A DNA stretch of 64,000 nt from Stagonosporopsis chrysanthemi. Lineage: Eukaryota > Ascomycota > Dothideomycetes > Pleosporales > Didymellaceae. The notes beneath the pieces were generated by a model that was not told the DNA's origin, did no database searches, and was given only the letters and a program-made list of their open reading frames with translations. Shown here piece after piece: positions 53,964 through 64,000 of the stretch (position 1 is its first letter; each line of letters begins with the position of its first letter). The position numbers and the translations under genes are program-made. The stretch lies in the NCBI GenBank assembly GCA_022560025.1, contig JAFISE010000010.1, forward strand, positions 186,001 to 250,000. The letters are read 5' to 3'.

Positions 53964-55445
53964 GTCGTTGTCCTCTAGGTTGGTATTTGCCAGATGAAAG
54001 AGGATACGCAGTCTGTCTCCAGATGACGAATACGTGCTAGCAAATTGTTTCCCTTTTCTGTTCTGGAATGTTGCTCAGGCGAATAGAGAGCTGTCGCCGG
54101 CTTGACGTTTCTACAACGTGCACAACGCAATCGTTGTCGGATTTTGGATCCGTTCAAATCGGCGCACCACGTACTATAAACACAAGCCGCATGCTTGCGA
54201 GGCTTAGCGGAACGTTCACATCCGTACGTTGTCACTTTGTTAGAACGGTGGCTCCGACTGGTCTGAGCTGAGGTGGATTACGGCTGACAAGGGCGGTGCT
54301 TCCGCTCGACATCCCGAAGCCGAAGCGCCTGCCGTGAGTCGTTGTGATCTTGGTTTAAATACAGAGTGCATGGTCATAGAGTACAGGTAGAGAAATGCCG
54401 CCATCATGAGTGCAAGCGACAACAATCCAGTCCCAGATGGATAGAAAGTTGTTCGAGCAGAAACATCCGGCAGCGGTGGGACTGGCAGCGGGGCGCGGCG
54501 CTATTTTTAGATCTTACGAAGATGGGCCTGCACAGCTCATCCATGCTACGGATAGCTAAAGTGAGTCAGCCACATCATACTTGGACATCGATATTCAAGA
54601 ATCGCCCATGCTGTGATTGGAATACAACTGATATTACTATAAATCTCACGAATGATGCTCAATGCGTCAGTACTGTTTCTCCTCCGTATTGTACATCGAG
54701 AGACCGGGGCCAGCAACGACAGCAGATCGAATCGTATACATAAAAGTTCATGAGCCTGTCGGGACTTTCTCGATGAGAAGAAGACGACATGTTCGTAAAT
54801 CGTTATATGGCCTACCACTCAGATGCCGCCGCCTGTTCCCCATATTAGCACCTTGACAACGACAGCACTCTGCTAGGACTAACCTGACCGATCCACCGTC
54901 ACGCTGTAGTCACCAGCAACTCTTTCTCGCTGCTGCTCTGCAAGAGTTCTTGACTTAATCATTAGAAAGCCGCCACCAAGCGACATGGCTGTGATGAGGG
55001 TGAACGTGCGTGGACTGCAAGAGCATGTTGGTCTTCCTGAAACGGACAAAAGCTCCAGACAGCTGCAAAACGTACCTGAGTATCCTAGAATAAGGCATTG
55101 GTGCGATCTGAAGGCTCTGCACAAAAGGTTGGTAGTCTTTTATATGGTACCGAGTGCTGCTCAAGGGCTTAAGAGATGTAGAGAAAGAAGTTGCCCCCTC
55201 AAGACAGTCAGTCGCGTGTCCATGATCTGAGGCATCATGGTGCTCGGTTACGCACCCCCGCAAAAGATCCAGACCCTTGTTGGCAGCTAGCCAACCATAG
55301 CCGCCGCAGCTCCGCTCGCTACCGCCTACGAGCGGAAGCTAGGGCGGCAGAATGTGAACTTTTTTGTAGAGCGCTTGCGATACACCAAATCGACGATCAT
55401 CACTGTAGTGCTCAGAGCTCTCTCGTCCAGTACCACACGGTCAGA
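53964..55445. other. Intergenic region upstream of ESF1
   Basis: These 1.48 kb contain no confident gene. A minus-strand frame at 54240-54505 has a hydrophobic stretch (LLSLALMMAAFLYLYSM) but no matching upstream exon. The last 200 bp form the ESF1 leader. Confidence 0.4.
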
Positions 55446-57539
55446 ATGCCGCTTCCAAAGCGTCAAGCAATCCCTTCGAAGAGCGTCAAGGCCGAGAAGC
55501 CTGCAAAGTCTTCAAACGCCGGGGCCGCCGACTCTCGATTTGCCAACTTCGAGAGCGACGCTCGATTTACGCTACCCTCCAAAAAGCACACCAAGACCAA
55601 GCTCGATCCTCGATTTTCACGGCTGCGAAGCGACCCCGACTTCTACAATAAGGCAACCGTTGACAAGTATGGTCGCAAAATCTCTAAAGACGCCGGCAAG
55701 AAGGCGCTGGAGAGACAGTACGACGAGGAGAGCGATGAGGAGATTGAAGACGTTCAAGCCGAGAAACGCGACAAGTCGGTCATAAAGGAGCTTGAGAGGG
55801 TGCAAAAGGAGGGCTACGATCCCATTCGCGATGGTGGGCTTGAGTCGTCCTCGGACGAAAGCTCTAGTGACGAGGAAGAGGAGGAGGTTGAAGAAGAGGT
55901 GGAGCTCGCTGGCGACAACAACGACGTGCCTACCGGAGACATCTCATCCCGGCTAGCGGCAGTTAACATGGACTGGGACAACATTCGTGCGAGCGATATC
56001 ATGGCTGTCGCAAATTCTTTCGTGCCAGCAGACGGACGCATCCTGAACGTGGTCATCTATCCAAGCGAATTTGGAATGGAGCGCATGCAGCGTGAGGAGA
56101 TTGAAGGACCTCCACGTGAGATCTTCGCTTCTACCGCGAACAAGAAGGAGGACAACATCACCACGCTGGACGATGGCTCAGACGCATCAGATTTCGGAGA
56201 TGACGCACAAGAGAAAGAGGATTTACAGACAGGCAAGAACGGTGAAGAGTTCGATTCGACCAAACTGCGGAGCTATCAGCTTGATCGCTTGCGCTACTAC
56301 TACGCAGTCATTACATGCTCGTCCGCGAGTGTGGCTAAGTCCATCTACGACAACCTCGACGGCCGAGAATATCTGACGAGTGCCAACTTCTTCGACCTAC
56401 GCTTTGTTCCTGACGGTACCGAGTTCGACCAGGACCCTAGTGATGAATGCACAAAGCTGCCTGATGGCTACAAGCCAAATGAGTTCACCACCGATGCACT
56501 GACACACTCCAAAGTAAAGTTGACCTGGGATGCTGAGGATACAACACGTAAGGAAGTGCAGAAGCGCGCGTTTTCAAGGAAAGAGATCGATGAGAACGAG
56601 CTCAAGGCCTACCTTGGTAGCGATTCAGAGTCTTCCGAGGATGAGGAGGAGGCGGCCAAAACTGACAAAGCCGCCAGTTTGCGAGCTGCACTGGGTCTCG
56701 AGGCGCCCAGCAAGAAGTCGAAGTCGAAGGACGCCTCGTCTTCGAAACGAGATCGCGACTTCCCCAAGCCTGATGGAGAGATGCAAATCACTTTCTCTGG
56801 AGGACTGCTAGGCGAAGGCAAGGGTGGCTCTGTATTTGAGAACGAGATTCCGCTCAATGAGACCACGATCGAGAAGCATATTCGCAAAGAGAAAGAGAGG
56901 AAGGCCAAGCGAAAGGAGAGGATGAAGGCGAAGAGAGAGGGCCGCGACCCTGATGCTGAGGTTGAGGAAGTCACAACAGCCGTTGCGGATGGTGACGACC
57001 CATTCAACGACCCATTCTTCGGTTCGGATGGTGAGGATGTCGAGAAGGCAGCAAGGAAAGCAGACAACAGGTCTAAGCGAGCAAAGAAGCGTGAAGAGAA
57101 GGAAGCAGAAGAGGCCGCAAGCGCAGCCGAGCGGGCTAAGCTCGAGCTTCTCATGGCTGATGATGAGGACAACAAGATTCGTCATTTTAACATGAACGAG
57201 ATCGAGAAGGCCGAAAAGGCGAAGAAGAAGGGCAAGAAGGGCAAGAAGAATGCTCCAGTCGTTGAGGACAACTTCAAGATCAACACAGCCGACCCTCGTT
57301 TTGCGAAGCTGTATGAGAGCCACGAATTTGCCATCGATCCTACAAACCCCCGGTTCAAGGAGACATCTGGAATGAAGGCATTGTTGGAGGAAGGGCGCAA
57401 GAAGAGGAAGCAGGGGAGGGAGGGTGATGAGCCTGAGCAAGATCGACAGCCTAAGAAGTCGAAGAAGGTGGAAGACAGTGGCGACGTAGATATTAAGAAG
57501 CTGGCTGCGCGCGTTAAGGCAAAGAGCAAGCAATCGTAG
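55446..57539 (+). CDS. ESF1: Pre-rRNA processing protein Esf1
   Basis: A single exon encodes 697 residues. SRFANFESDARFTLPSKK and LDPRFSRLRSDPDFY near the start, the WDNIRASDIMAVANSFVP block, a degenerate RRM-like region (YPSEFGMERMQREE, then YAVITCSSASVAKSIYDNLDG) and a C-terminal NUC153 motif (INTADPRFAKLYESHEFAID, then PRFKETSGM) are all as in Esf1. Long acidic and Lys-rich tracts between them are typical. Esf1 is a nucleolar protein needed for 18S rRNA production in the small-subunit processome. The frame is open upstream to 55191, but the Met at 55446 begins the conserved protein. Confidence 0.92.
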   Translation: MPLPKRQAIPSKSVKAEKPAKSSNAGAADSRFANFESDARFTLPSKKHTKTKLDPRFSRLRSDPDFYNKATVDKYGRKISKDAGKKALERQYDEESDEEIEDVQAEKRDKSVIKELERVQKEGYDPIRDGGLESSSDESSSDEEEEEVEEEVELAGDNNDVPTGDISSRLAAVNMDWDNIRASDIMAVANSFVPADGRILNVVIYPSEFGMERMQREEIEGPPREIFASTANKKEDNITTLDDGSDASDFGDDAQEKEDLQTGKNGEEFDSTKLRSYQLDRLRYYYAVITCSSASVAKSIYDNLDGREYLTSANFFDLRFVPDGTEFDQDPSDECTKLPDGYKPNEFTTDALTHSKVKLTWDAEDTTRKEVQKRAFSRKEIDENELKAYLGSDSESSEDEEEAAKTDKAASLRAALGLEAPSKKSKSKDASSSKRDRDFPKPDGEMQITFSGGLLGEGKGGSVFENEIPLNETTIEKHIRKEKERKAKRKERMKAKREGRDPDAEVEEVTTAVADGDDPFNDPFFGSDGEDVEKAARKADNRSKRAKKREEKEAEEAASAAERAKLELLMADDEDNKIRHFNMNEIEKAEKAKKKGKKGKKNAPVVEDNFKINTADPRFAKLYESHEFAIDPTNPRFKETSGMKALLEEGRKKRKQGREGDEPEQDRQPKKSKKVEDSGDVDIKKLAARVKAKSKQS

Positions 57540-59406
57540 TTTGACTGTCTGAAGGTTGATAGACTATAAGATACCCATTTTAACTGTCTTACTGCACCAT
57601 CATCTTCATTGTAGTAGTTGGACAACCATTGTCGCTGTAAGCGCAACCTTACAATCGAGGCCAATATTCCGGCTCATCGCTATAGACAACCCAGTGTCTG
57701 ATCTCTATGATTTTGAACGGGCGCATTGTGACTGTGATTGACTGGACATCGAAAACGCAAATCTTTTGACTTCCTGGAGCCCGAGGAAACCCATTCACTT
57801 CTTGCAGATACTACGCACGGTGTATCGGAAGCTTCACGCGACCACCCAACCAGCAACGGACAATGGCTTATCAGAGCTCGATACTTTGTCAACCACAACA
57901 TTACCGGCAGCCGCCTTGTATCTCTCACTGGAGATGTGATTCCAACAAGCTGTCTTTCGCCAACCTTCCAAAGTCAGAAATGTATCAGTATCCAGTGACT
58001 GGCGACAAGTCTTCAGAGCGAACAGTGCCCATGGCCGTCCAGCCGAGGTAACTTCTCCCAAAAACGACAAATAAGGTTGCACAGACGTACGGCCTTGAGC
58101 ATTGCGTTCAAGCAGTGCGAGAGATCTCGCACGAGAGGACTCTACCACAGTCAAACCAGCCCAATCATACCTCGAACATCTCGCAGCAGACAAGGATACT
58201 CCACTCAAGTACATGATATTTGGAGCTAGCAATGGCGCCAGGTTCCATGTCATCAATGTGCGCAACCAAAGGGAGATTCACATGCCAGCATATCTGGCGA
58301 TTTGTCAATAACTTCCCAGAACCTATACCCGTACCACACAGCGGCGTCGGTCTATAGAACAGGCCACGATATAAGCCGAAGCTCCAACCCGGAGGTCTGA
58401 GGAACGATGACACTGAGGCGTACTGCGCCTGGAACGGCATGGTCCAATCCAGCTCGGCACAATAGCTATCGTTCGAACAGGCCAAGGCAATAGCCTCAAA
58501 CTCTGGACATATGCAAGATCTTGAGCCACCCTGGGACGCTGAGGAACGACGCATCGAGTGCATTCTCAGGTATCATGTGGGCATTGTCTTCGGGTTGTTG
58601 AGCGGAAGCCTGAGTTCTACATCAAGCACTACAAGCGCTGCCCAGGACAGGACTCTACTCGAGACGCAGGTGCTGAGAGCAGACCAAATCTGCTTCGTTG
58701 TCTTCGTCTGATCCGCGGATGTAGCCGCTGTCGTATCGTGTTCTTGCCGTGTTTCAGAAGTTGTCATGTTGAGGACATTTGTAACTCGTAGCATGCACTC
58801 AGTACATACTGTACATTTGATAAGAAGACGGTTTTCCACCGCAATCTCGCGCGCCACCCGCAGTCGCCATTAGCGAGTCCCAAGGTCGACCCACGTGCAC
58901 CCACGCGCTGCGATCATCCAAGAGATCCAGCATCACACATGAGACACCTGACGTCATCAGCACTAAAAATCCCACTCGGCAATCATAACCGGACAAAGAT
59001 CTGGGGATTTTCGTGCCAACTCCACTGTGCGCGGTCCGAACAAACTAGCAAGAAAAATGACCCACACTTGCTGGAGACCGTGCGAAATGCCAGGAAAAAA
59101 AAACTCCAAAATCGTGTGATGTCATAGCCTTCAATGCTGGGGAGGAAGGCGCGCCTGGCAGTCTTTGTAGCTCCTTGGGCACCCAGAAATTAAGAATTTA
59201 GACTTTAGAGTTCGCGAGTCTGTTGACCGGAAGTCGGCTACGCAGGGTCCCAGCCTAGACCTCGACGCGTGCCAGTCACGCTGCGGGATGACGAAAGCGG
59301 GTTTGATATCTGGGAAATGTTGCTCTTAACTACGCCGGTGCACTGATTTGACCCTTTTTTCGAGTTACACGAGGAGCACCCCTTGCTTTGGGGATTTGCA
59401 AAAGAT
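57540..59406. other. 1.87-kb region without a confident gene
   Basis: Several frames of 60-140 codons occur on both strands (for example 58165-58563 minus, 57738-57998 plus), but none joins into a gene and none shows a domain. A 20-codon frame at 57707-57769 ends like an aminoglycoside-phosphotransferase IDW motif, too short to use. The last 150 bp are the transporter leader. Confidence 0.4.
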
Positions 59407-60770
59407 ATGCGGTTTCGCGAGAAGACTCAGGTCGACTATGGAAGGGACGGGGAAGAGGCGGAGAAGGATAGGCCGCCGCAATTTGTGGGTCTGAGGGATC
59501 GTATCTCGCATTTCACATGGTGAGTTTGAGCTCTAGAAACCCCTTTGTGTAGATTGTTGACGCTGAAAAGGACATGGTTTGCCGCAACGATGTCCACGGG
59601 CGCTCTGGCCGTCGTGCTGGGTAACACCCCCAACACATTCAACGGGCTACAGACCATAGGGAAGGTGGTCTATATCTTCGACATTGTACTTTTCCTCTTG
59701 TTCAACGGCTTGATGATCACGCGCTTCATTCTCATCCCCCGGAAGTTTGTTGCTTCGCTGCACCATCCCGTCGAAGGGCTGTTCCACGGCACTTACTGGG
59801 TGTCTGTCGCTCTGATATTGAACGGTGCCTATGTCTTCGGTAACGCAGATACTGGGCCGTGGTTCCCAAAGGCGCTTGAGGTGTGCTTTTGGATATACTG
59901 CGCCATTGCGTTCATCATTGGCGTCGTCCAGTACTCCATGTTCTTCCGTATGGAACGGCTCAATGTAACGGACGCTGTACCGGCGTGGATTTTTCCGATT
60001 TATCCTCTACTTGTAACAGGTACTTTAGCAGGGACTATACTACCTGCTCAGCCAAATGGTCCCAGCTGGAATATCTTCATTGGGGGGGTGTTGCTTCAGG
60101 GTGTCGCCTGGGTGGTTTCATTCCTCATGTACGCCATCTACATGCAGCGGTTGATGACTGGTAACTTGCCATCGCCTGCGACACGACCGGGAATGTTCGT
60201 GTCTGTGGGACCAGCAGGTAGGTTGTCTTACTGTTATCGGACAAACGATGATGCTGACGATGGACAGGTTACACTGCTGCTGGACTGATCTCGCTGGCCA
60301 ACCAAGCACCCACCTTTATTGGTGAAAACTACTGGACGGAAAGTGTCACAAGCGATGGAGATGTAGTGCGCATCATCGGGATCATGGCCGGACTCTTCGT
60401 CATCCTCTTCGCCTACTGGTTCTTCTTCATCACCACTGTCGCTGTGCTGGCAGGTGTGCGAAGAATGACTTTTTCGCTGAACTGGTGGGCTTTCATCTTC
60501 CCTAACGCTGGTATGACGTTAGCAACCATTCAGGCTGGCAAGGTCCTTAACAGCGAGGCCCTGAACGGCATTGCTAGTGCGCTGACGATCTTACTGGTCA
60601 TTATGTGGCTCATCACGGCCGTGTTCTGCGTCCGCGCACTGTATCGTGGAGAGATCATGTGGCCCGGCAAAGACGAGGATAAGACCATGGAAAGGCTTGC
60701 CTGGGGCTGGCAGAGTAACAGGCATAACCCTGAGGCAAGGAGGGTTATTGTTCCGGAAGACCTACGTTGA
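59407..60770 (+). CDS. TDT-family transporter (malic acid / sulfite exporter-like, Mae1/Ssu1 family)
   Basis: Three exons (59407-59519, 59571-60217, 60268-60770; introns 51 and 50 nt) encode 420 residues. After a hydrophilic head the first helix block reads RISHFTWTWFAATMSTGALAVVLG, the hallmark of the voltage-dependent anion channel-like TDT family. About ten hydrophobic helices follow, with HHPVEGLFHGTYWVSVALIL, PIYPLLVTGTLAGTIL, NWWAFIFPNAGMTLATI and a short hydrophilic end. Members move C4-dicarboxylates (S. pombe Mae1) or sulfite (Ssu1) across the plasma membrane; the sequence does not tell which. Confidence 0.89.
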
Positions 60771-62440
60771 GCACTCTCGTATATACGTAGTTGTAGCATT
60801 CTTCGAGACCTCCATCAAAATTCATTCCGAAGTCCACGTCATATTGTCTCGTTTTTACCGAGCGCAAAAAGCCACGATAGACGGAGCTGACCGAGGCATG
60901 GTGTTGAGACTGCCAAACCCACTCGTCAGTGCCGCGATCGTATTGCGCATTGGCGGTTCTTGGGCCAAATGTGCATGACCTTTGACCTTCCAGGTTAGGA
61001 GCTTGGTCGTTCCACCACCGCAGTCTCGTGACGCTCAGGCACTGAGCGAGCGGAATGCTCGGGCCAAGGGTTTCCGCCATGAGCTGGGCCATCGCTTGGT
61101 GTTTAGGTAATGTGATCCAGAACGGATCGAATAGGAATCGACTTCCAAGATTGGGCTGAATGCGGCTGGGCCGGACAACGACTTTTGAACTTTATTTCCG
61201 GATTACGGTTGGTGTTCCGATAAACCTTCAACCATGCGGCTTGACGTGGCTTTTTGAGTGTTTCCCCAGATTATGCTGTGTTGATGATTAGAGTTCAGCT
61301 GATGTTTCCGGCCATACGTCGCTGTGATACGTCGCTGTGATACGTCGCTGTGATTCCGATACATAATCGCCATCGATCACAAAGGTTTCACTGTGCGGAG
61401 CACATCTTCGATGATCGATGTCTAGGCTGCTCGGTGTGCATGTGCATGCATAAGGGAAAATGCTAGAACTTTCGGCCGCTTTCTCGGGCCGCCCAGGAAT
61501 GCCCAGTGGCGAACGTTGGTGCCCGCCCCGCGGTTCTCGTCATCAGCGCCCACTTGGAGGATCGTGCTGCGAACGTTGATTGTAATCCTAGCCCGCCCAG
61601 TCGTGATCTTGTGTAATCAGTCGCGGGACCTTGTATAATCAAGACCTCGTGCCTCACCCATTGACTCACGCAGTACGACGCTATATCCGAACTCAATAGT
61701 GCGAGCACGCGGACGAGTGTATTAATAACCGGGCGCGAAACAGCACGGAGGCATCGGCGGCTCGTAAGGACCGACAGGAAGAACTGCAGCCTTACCTCAA
61801 CACCATGCGTCACCCATGTTCAACAGCCCACTATCGGTAATGAACATGGAGTCTAGACTCCGCTCTTCATACGCACCTGCTGCCTTGGCCACGCTTTCGG
61901 TCTCGTCGTTGGACAGGCGAGCGCTTGGCCGCTCCGCCGCCAGGGTCAGTTTGTGCTGAGAGCCTGTGGTTGGCGATGGCGGCCCCGCAGCTCGTCACAT
62001 CAGGCGCGTCAAACAAGCCTGCACAAGTTATCGCCGCGCGCGGCGATCGGATAGGACGGACCTGGCGTGAGATATCGCCGCGCGTTGTGGTCTTGTACCG
62101 CGAATCAGCGCGGCGCTCAGCTGGCGGAGATAGCAAAGCGAGCCTGTCGCCATGGGTGCGTGCCCTTATTGGGCAAAAACACAGGGATGAACATTGCTTC
62201 GGGCCTAGCTTGGGTTGGTGCGATGGGGTTAGGGTTTTGGCTTTCTTGGGAGCGGTAGGCGTTTGCGATGGTGCATGGGGATGGCATTTGGGCTGGAGCG
62301 TGAGTATATGTATGAGCCTGTTACCCACCCAAAGACGTTCATTAAATATCACGAATAACCACATTCAATCAATATCATACATTGACATCATATCCGTCCA
62401 CCGTCACTCACATCAACCGACTGCACATCGAATAATCAAC
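60771..62440. other. 1.67-kb region without a confident gene
   Basis: There is no frame with coding character besides the upstream extension of the next small gene, whose composition between 61925 and 62440 does not look like protein. A triple 13-bp repeat lies at 61315-61353. Confidence 0.45.
61315..61353. repeat. 13-bp tandem repeat, three perfect copies
   Basis: The unit tacgtcgctgtga occurs three times head to tail without a mismatch and sits outside any gene. Confidence 0.9.
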
Positions 62441-62662
62441 ATGTCTTCTCCAGCAACTCAATTCGTCTACATCCCCAACCTCGTTGGCCGTCAGATGCTC
62501 CGAGTCCCCATCGAGAACATCGAGGCCGAGAACATCATCACCTTCTCCTCCACCGTCTCCCAATCCTCCGACGAGACTATGGAGACCGCACCCTCGCACA
62601 TGCGCGACTCTTCCCGCTCACCCAGCATCTCCTCCGCCTCATCGGTCGAGGAAACAGAATGA
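62441..62662 (+). CDS. Small hypothetical protein, 73 residues
   Basis: A single short exon starts at ATG 62441 in good context (CAACATG) after a CAATCAATATC-type leader. Codon use is strongly C-ending, like the expressed genes here, which argues that it is real. The N-terminal half (FVYIPNLVGRQMLRVPIENI) may form a strand-helix unit; the C-terminal half is Ser/Glu-rich and ends SVEETE. There is no signal peptide or known domain. I do not recognise it. Confidence 0.6.
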   Translation: MSSPATQFVYIPNLVGRQMLRVPIENIEAENIITFSSTVSQSSDETMETAPSHMRDSSRSPSISSASSVEETE

Positions 62663-63360
62663 GCACGCTACAGCTGCGGGGGCACGCAACCAAAAAAGCT
62701 ACCAATGAATCGAAAACCATAAGCCATCAACCATCAGCCATCAACCATCAACCATGGTTTGTACAATACGGCGCCGGAGTTCTGGGACAACACAAGCAAG
62801 TCGAGACGAGAGCTGAAGCCCAGTCCTTTTGAGGCTGGCACCAATTCTGCTCCGTCTACCAAAAAGTACCGAGCCCTGAACAATGGGGGGTATCGCAAAC
62901 GGTCGCAACCGACGATTAGTCTGGTAGAGCACGTTATCGACAATTGTCGTGGTGCGGGGTCACAAAGGAGTGAATCATTACCGACAATGGGAAGGCCGGA
63001 TTAGGAAGGGAGGCACGATAGGGCTTGGCGCATGAAAAAGTTCTTGCAAATACCCATTTGATCATTACTTATCTTAATTAATATTATCACATCATACCAA
63101 CACTGAACCATGTTTTGCCCTAGTGGTGTCGTGCTTGGAGCTTCTGTCTGCCTGCTTGAACACTAGATACCGAGTGGCACAACTTTTCTTTGATGATCAC
63201 TCATCTCACCTGACTGAAACTCCAACAGCTCAACGCTGGTGTCGCGCCCCGGAAATAACATACTGTCCGGCAGACCCGGCACTCCCATCGTCTGACCCGC
63301 CTAGCGTTATTGTACATCACGATCCTTTGAAACACGAGCTTACATAAAAACCTCGACAAG
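62663..63360. other. Intergenic region with a short CATCAAC repeat
   Basis: These 698 bp have no gene. At 62715-62757 the heptamer ccatcaa/ccatcag recurs five times. An AT-rich stretch lies near 63050-63100. Confidence 0.45.
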
Positions 63361-64000
63361 CTACAACAAGCTTTCTGTCGCAGTCTCATCATGCACTCTC
63401 ATCGCGGTTCGTCTCGGATGCCGTTGCAGGTATTTTGAAGCTGTGGGGATGACGGCAGGTGATACCAAAGGCACATCAGATGCTGGACGTTTGTTTGGCG
63501 TCAAGATATAACTCAGCCTACTACGACCCACTGATGAAGAGACTTCTCCGCTGCGCTGGTGTCGGCCGAGGCTCTGAACGTACAGACAGTGACTCGTGAC
63601 ATTATTCTTTGAGAGCGGGGCAATGGCCAAGAGAATGGTAAGAACCCGCTCGATCTTCTATCGATATCCTTCGTTATAGCCGTACGATGCACATCCTGCT
63701 CACCTGGGCAAAGATTGGCACAACGAGTCCCACCAACACAGGGATGTACAGCAGATTGGAGAGCTCCGCGAAGAGACGACTGCTCAATGAGCAGCCTGGT
63801 TCTCAAATGTCCTGTGCCGCCCCTATCTGAGCATGCCACGAGCTTCTCACCAGCACTTGTCGTGGTCGGACTGATAGCCGCAGTATTTCTATCAAGCCTT
63901 CGACTTCAACTATTTAAAGTCGGCTAATGCATATCCCATACGGCAGCCTTTGGTGTCGTCGATAATCAGGCTGGAATTCTCTATCCACTCCGGACGGAAA
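63361..64000 (-). CDS. Partial membrane protein, C-terminal part (runs off right edge)
   Basis: The last exon (63657-63361, 99 codons with stop) begins KIERVLTILLAIAPLSKNN and ends in a polar tail. It joins in phase 0, over a 46-nt intron (63703-63658, GTGAGC...GATAG), to an exon reading LFAELSNLLYIPVLVGLVVPIFAQ. Farther up, a stretch at the very edge (PEWIENSSLIIDDTKGCR) is probably coding too, with one or two more introns between. At least two membrane helices are seen. I do not recognise the family; upstream exon limits are uncertain. Confidence 0.45.

Noticed and set aside
54240..54505. Minus-strand frame with a hydrophobic helix
   Set aside because: No start codon with good context, no convincing upstream exon and no domain.
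57707..57769. Short frame ending in an IDW motif like aminoglycoside phosphotransferases
   Set aside because: Only 20 codons, no HGD catalytic loop upstream; chance cannot be excluded.
61925..62440. Upstream extension of the 73-residue gene to a 245-codon frame
   Set aside because: The extra sequence is compositionally unlike the small protein and spans a probable promoter with AT-rich leader.

Overview
This window is nuclear DNA of a filamentous ascomycete (Pezizomycotina), most likely a Dothideomycete. The genes are dense, lie on both strands and carry short GT-AG introns, mostly 45-75 nt with CTRAC/CTAAC-like branch sites. They encode a fungal-only set: DASH subunit Dad1, Rho4, a Zn2Cys6 regulator, a spherulin-4 protein, a DUF6699 protein, Mdv1 and a fungal-type chorismate mutase. 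One run of Ns marks a draft assembly. I see no intact transposon, CRISPR array or rRNA gene.

Layout. 0-13 kb: 5' part of SEN34 (-), DAD1 (+), RHO4 (-) divergent from a sphingoid-base-phosphate phosphatase (+), a tRNA-Pro gene with a very unusual structure, a frame-broken MYND-finger gene (+) and a long F-box/UIM protein like yeast Ufo1 (+). 13.8-15.7 kb: a 12-exon gene (-) for a secreted, charged Cys-repeat protein containing a sequence gap. 15.7-18.9 kb: no supported gene. 18.9-33.7 kb: a small PLDc_N-like membrane protein, a Zn2Cys6 factor, an F-box protein convergent with a membrane-anchored spherulin-4 protein, ribosomal protein uL6 (RPL9), an aldo-keto reductase, a DUF6699 protein and a third F-box protein. 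34-43 kb: a medium-chain reductase (-), a molybdenum-cofactor-sulfurase-like protein (-), 3.7 kb with at most one unresolved gene, and an MFS transporter (-). 43.7-50.9 kb: EIF1AD and ALG3 (tail to tail, 2 bp apart), MDV1, chorismate mutase and a second aldo-keto reductase. 50.9-64 kb: an AT-rich island, a 694-residue unrecognised protein, ESF1, a TDT-family transporter, a 73-residue hypothetical protein and a partial membrane protein at the right edge.

Most genes are unrelated housekeeping or accessory functions; nothing here is an operon or an evident biosynthetic cluster. The main discovery is the tRNA-Pro(AGG) gene at 6368-6565. Its 72-nt cloverleaf appears only if two spliceosomal-type introns (GTAAGT...CAG, 55 and 57 nt) are removed from the D-arm region, in addition to a conventional 14-nt tRNA intron after the anticodon. 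A Pol III-type T6 terminator follows directly. All exon boundaries are my own reading of splice signals and frames; none is confirmed by transcripts.
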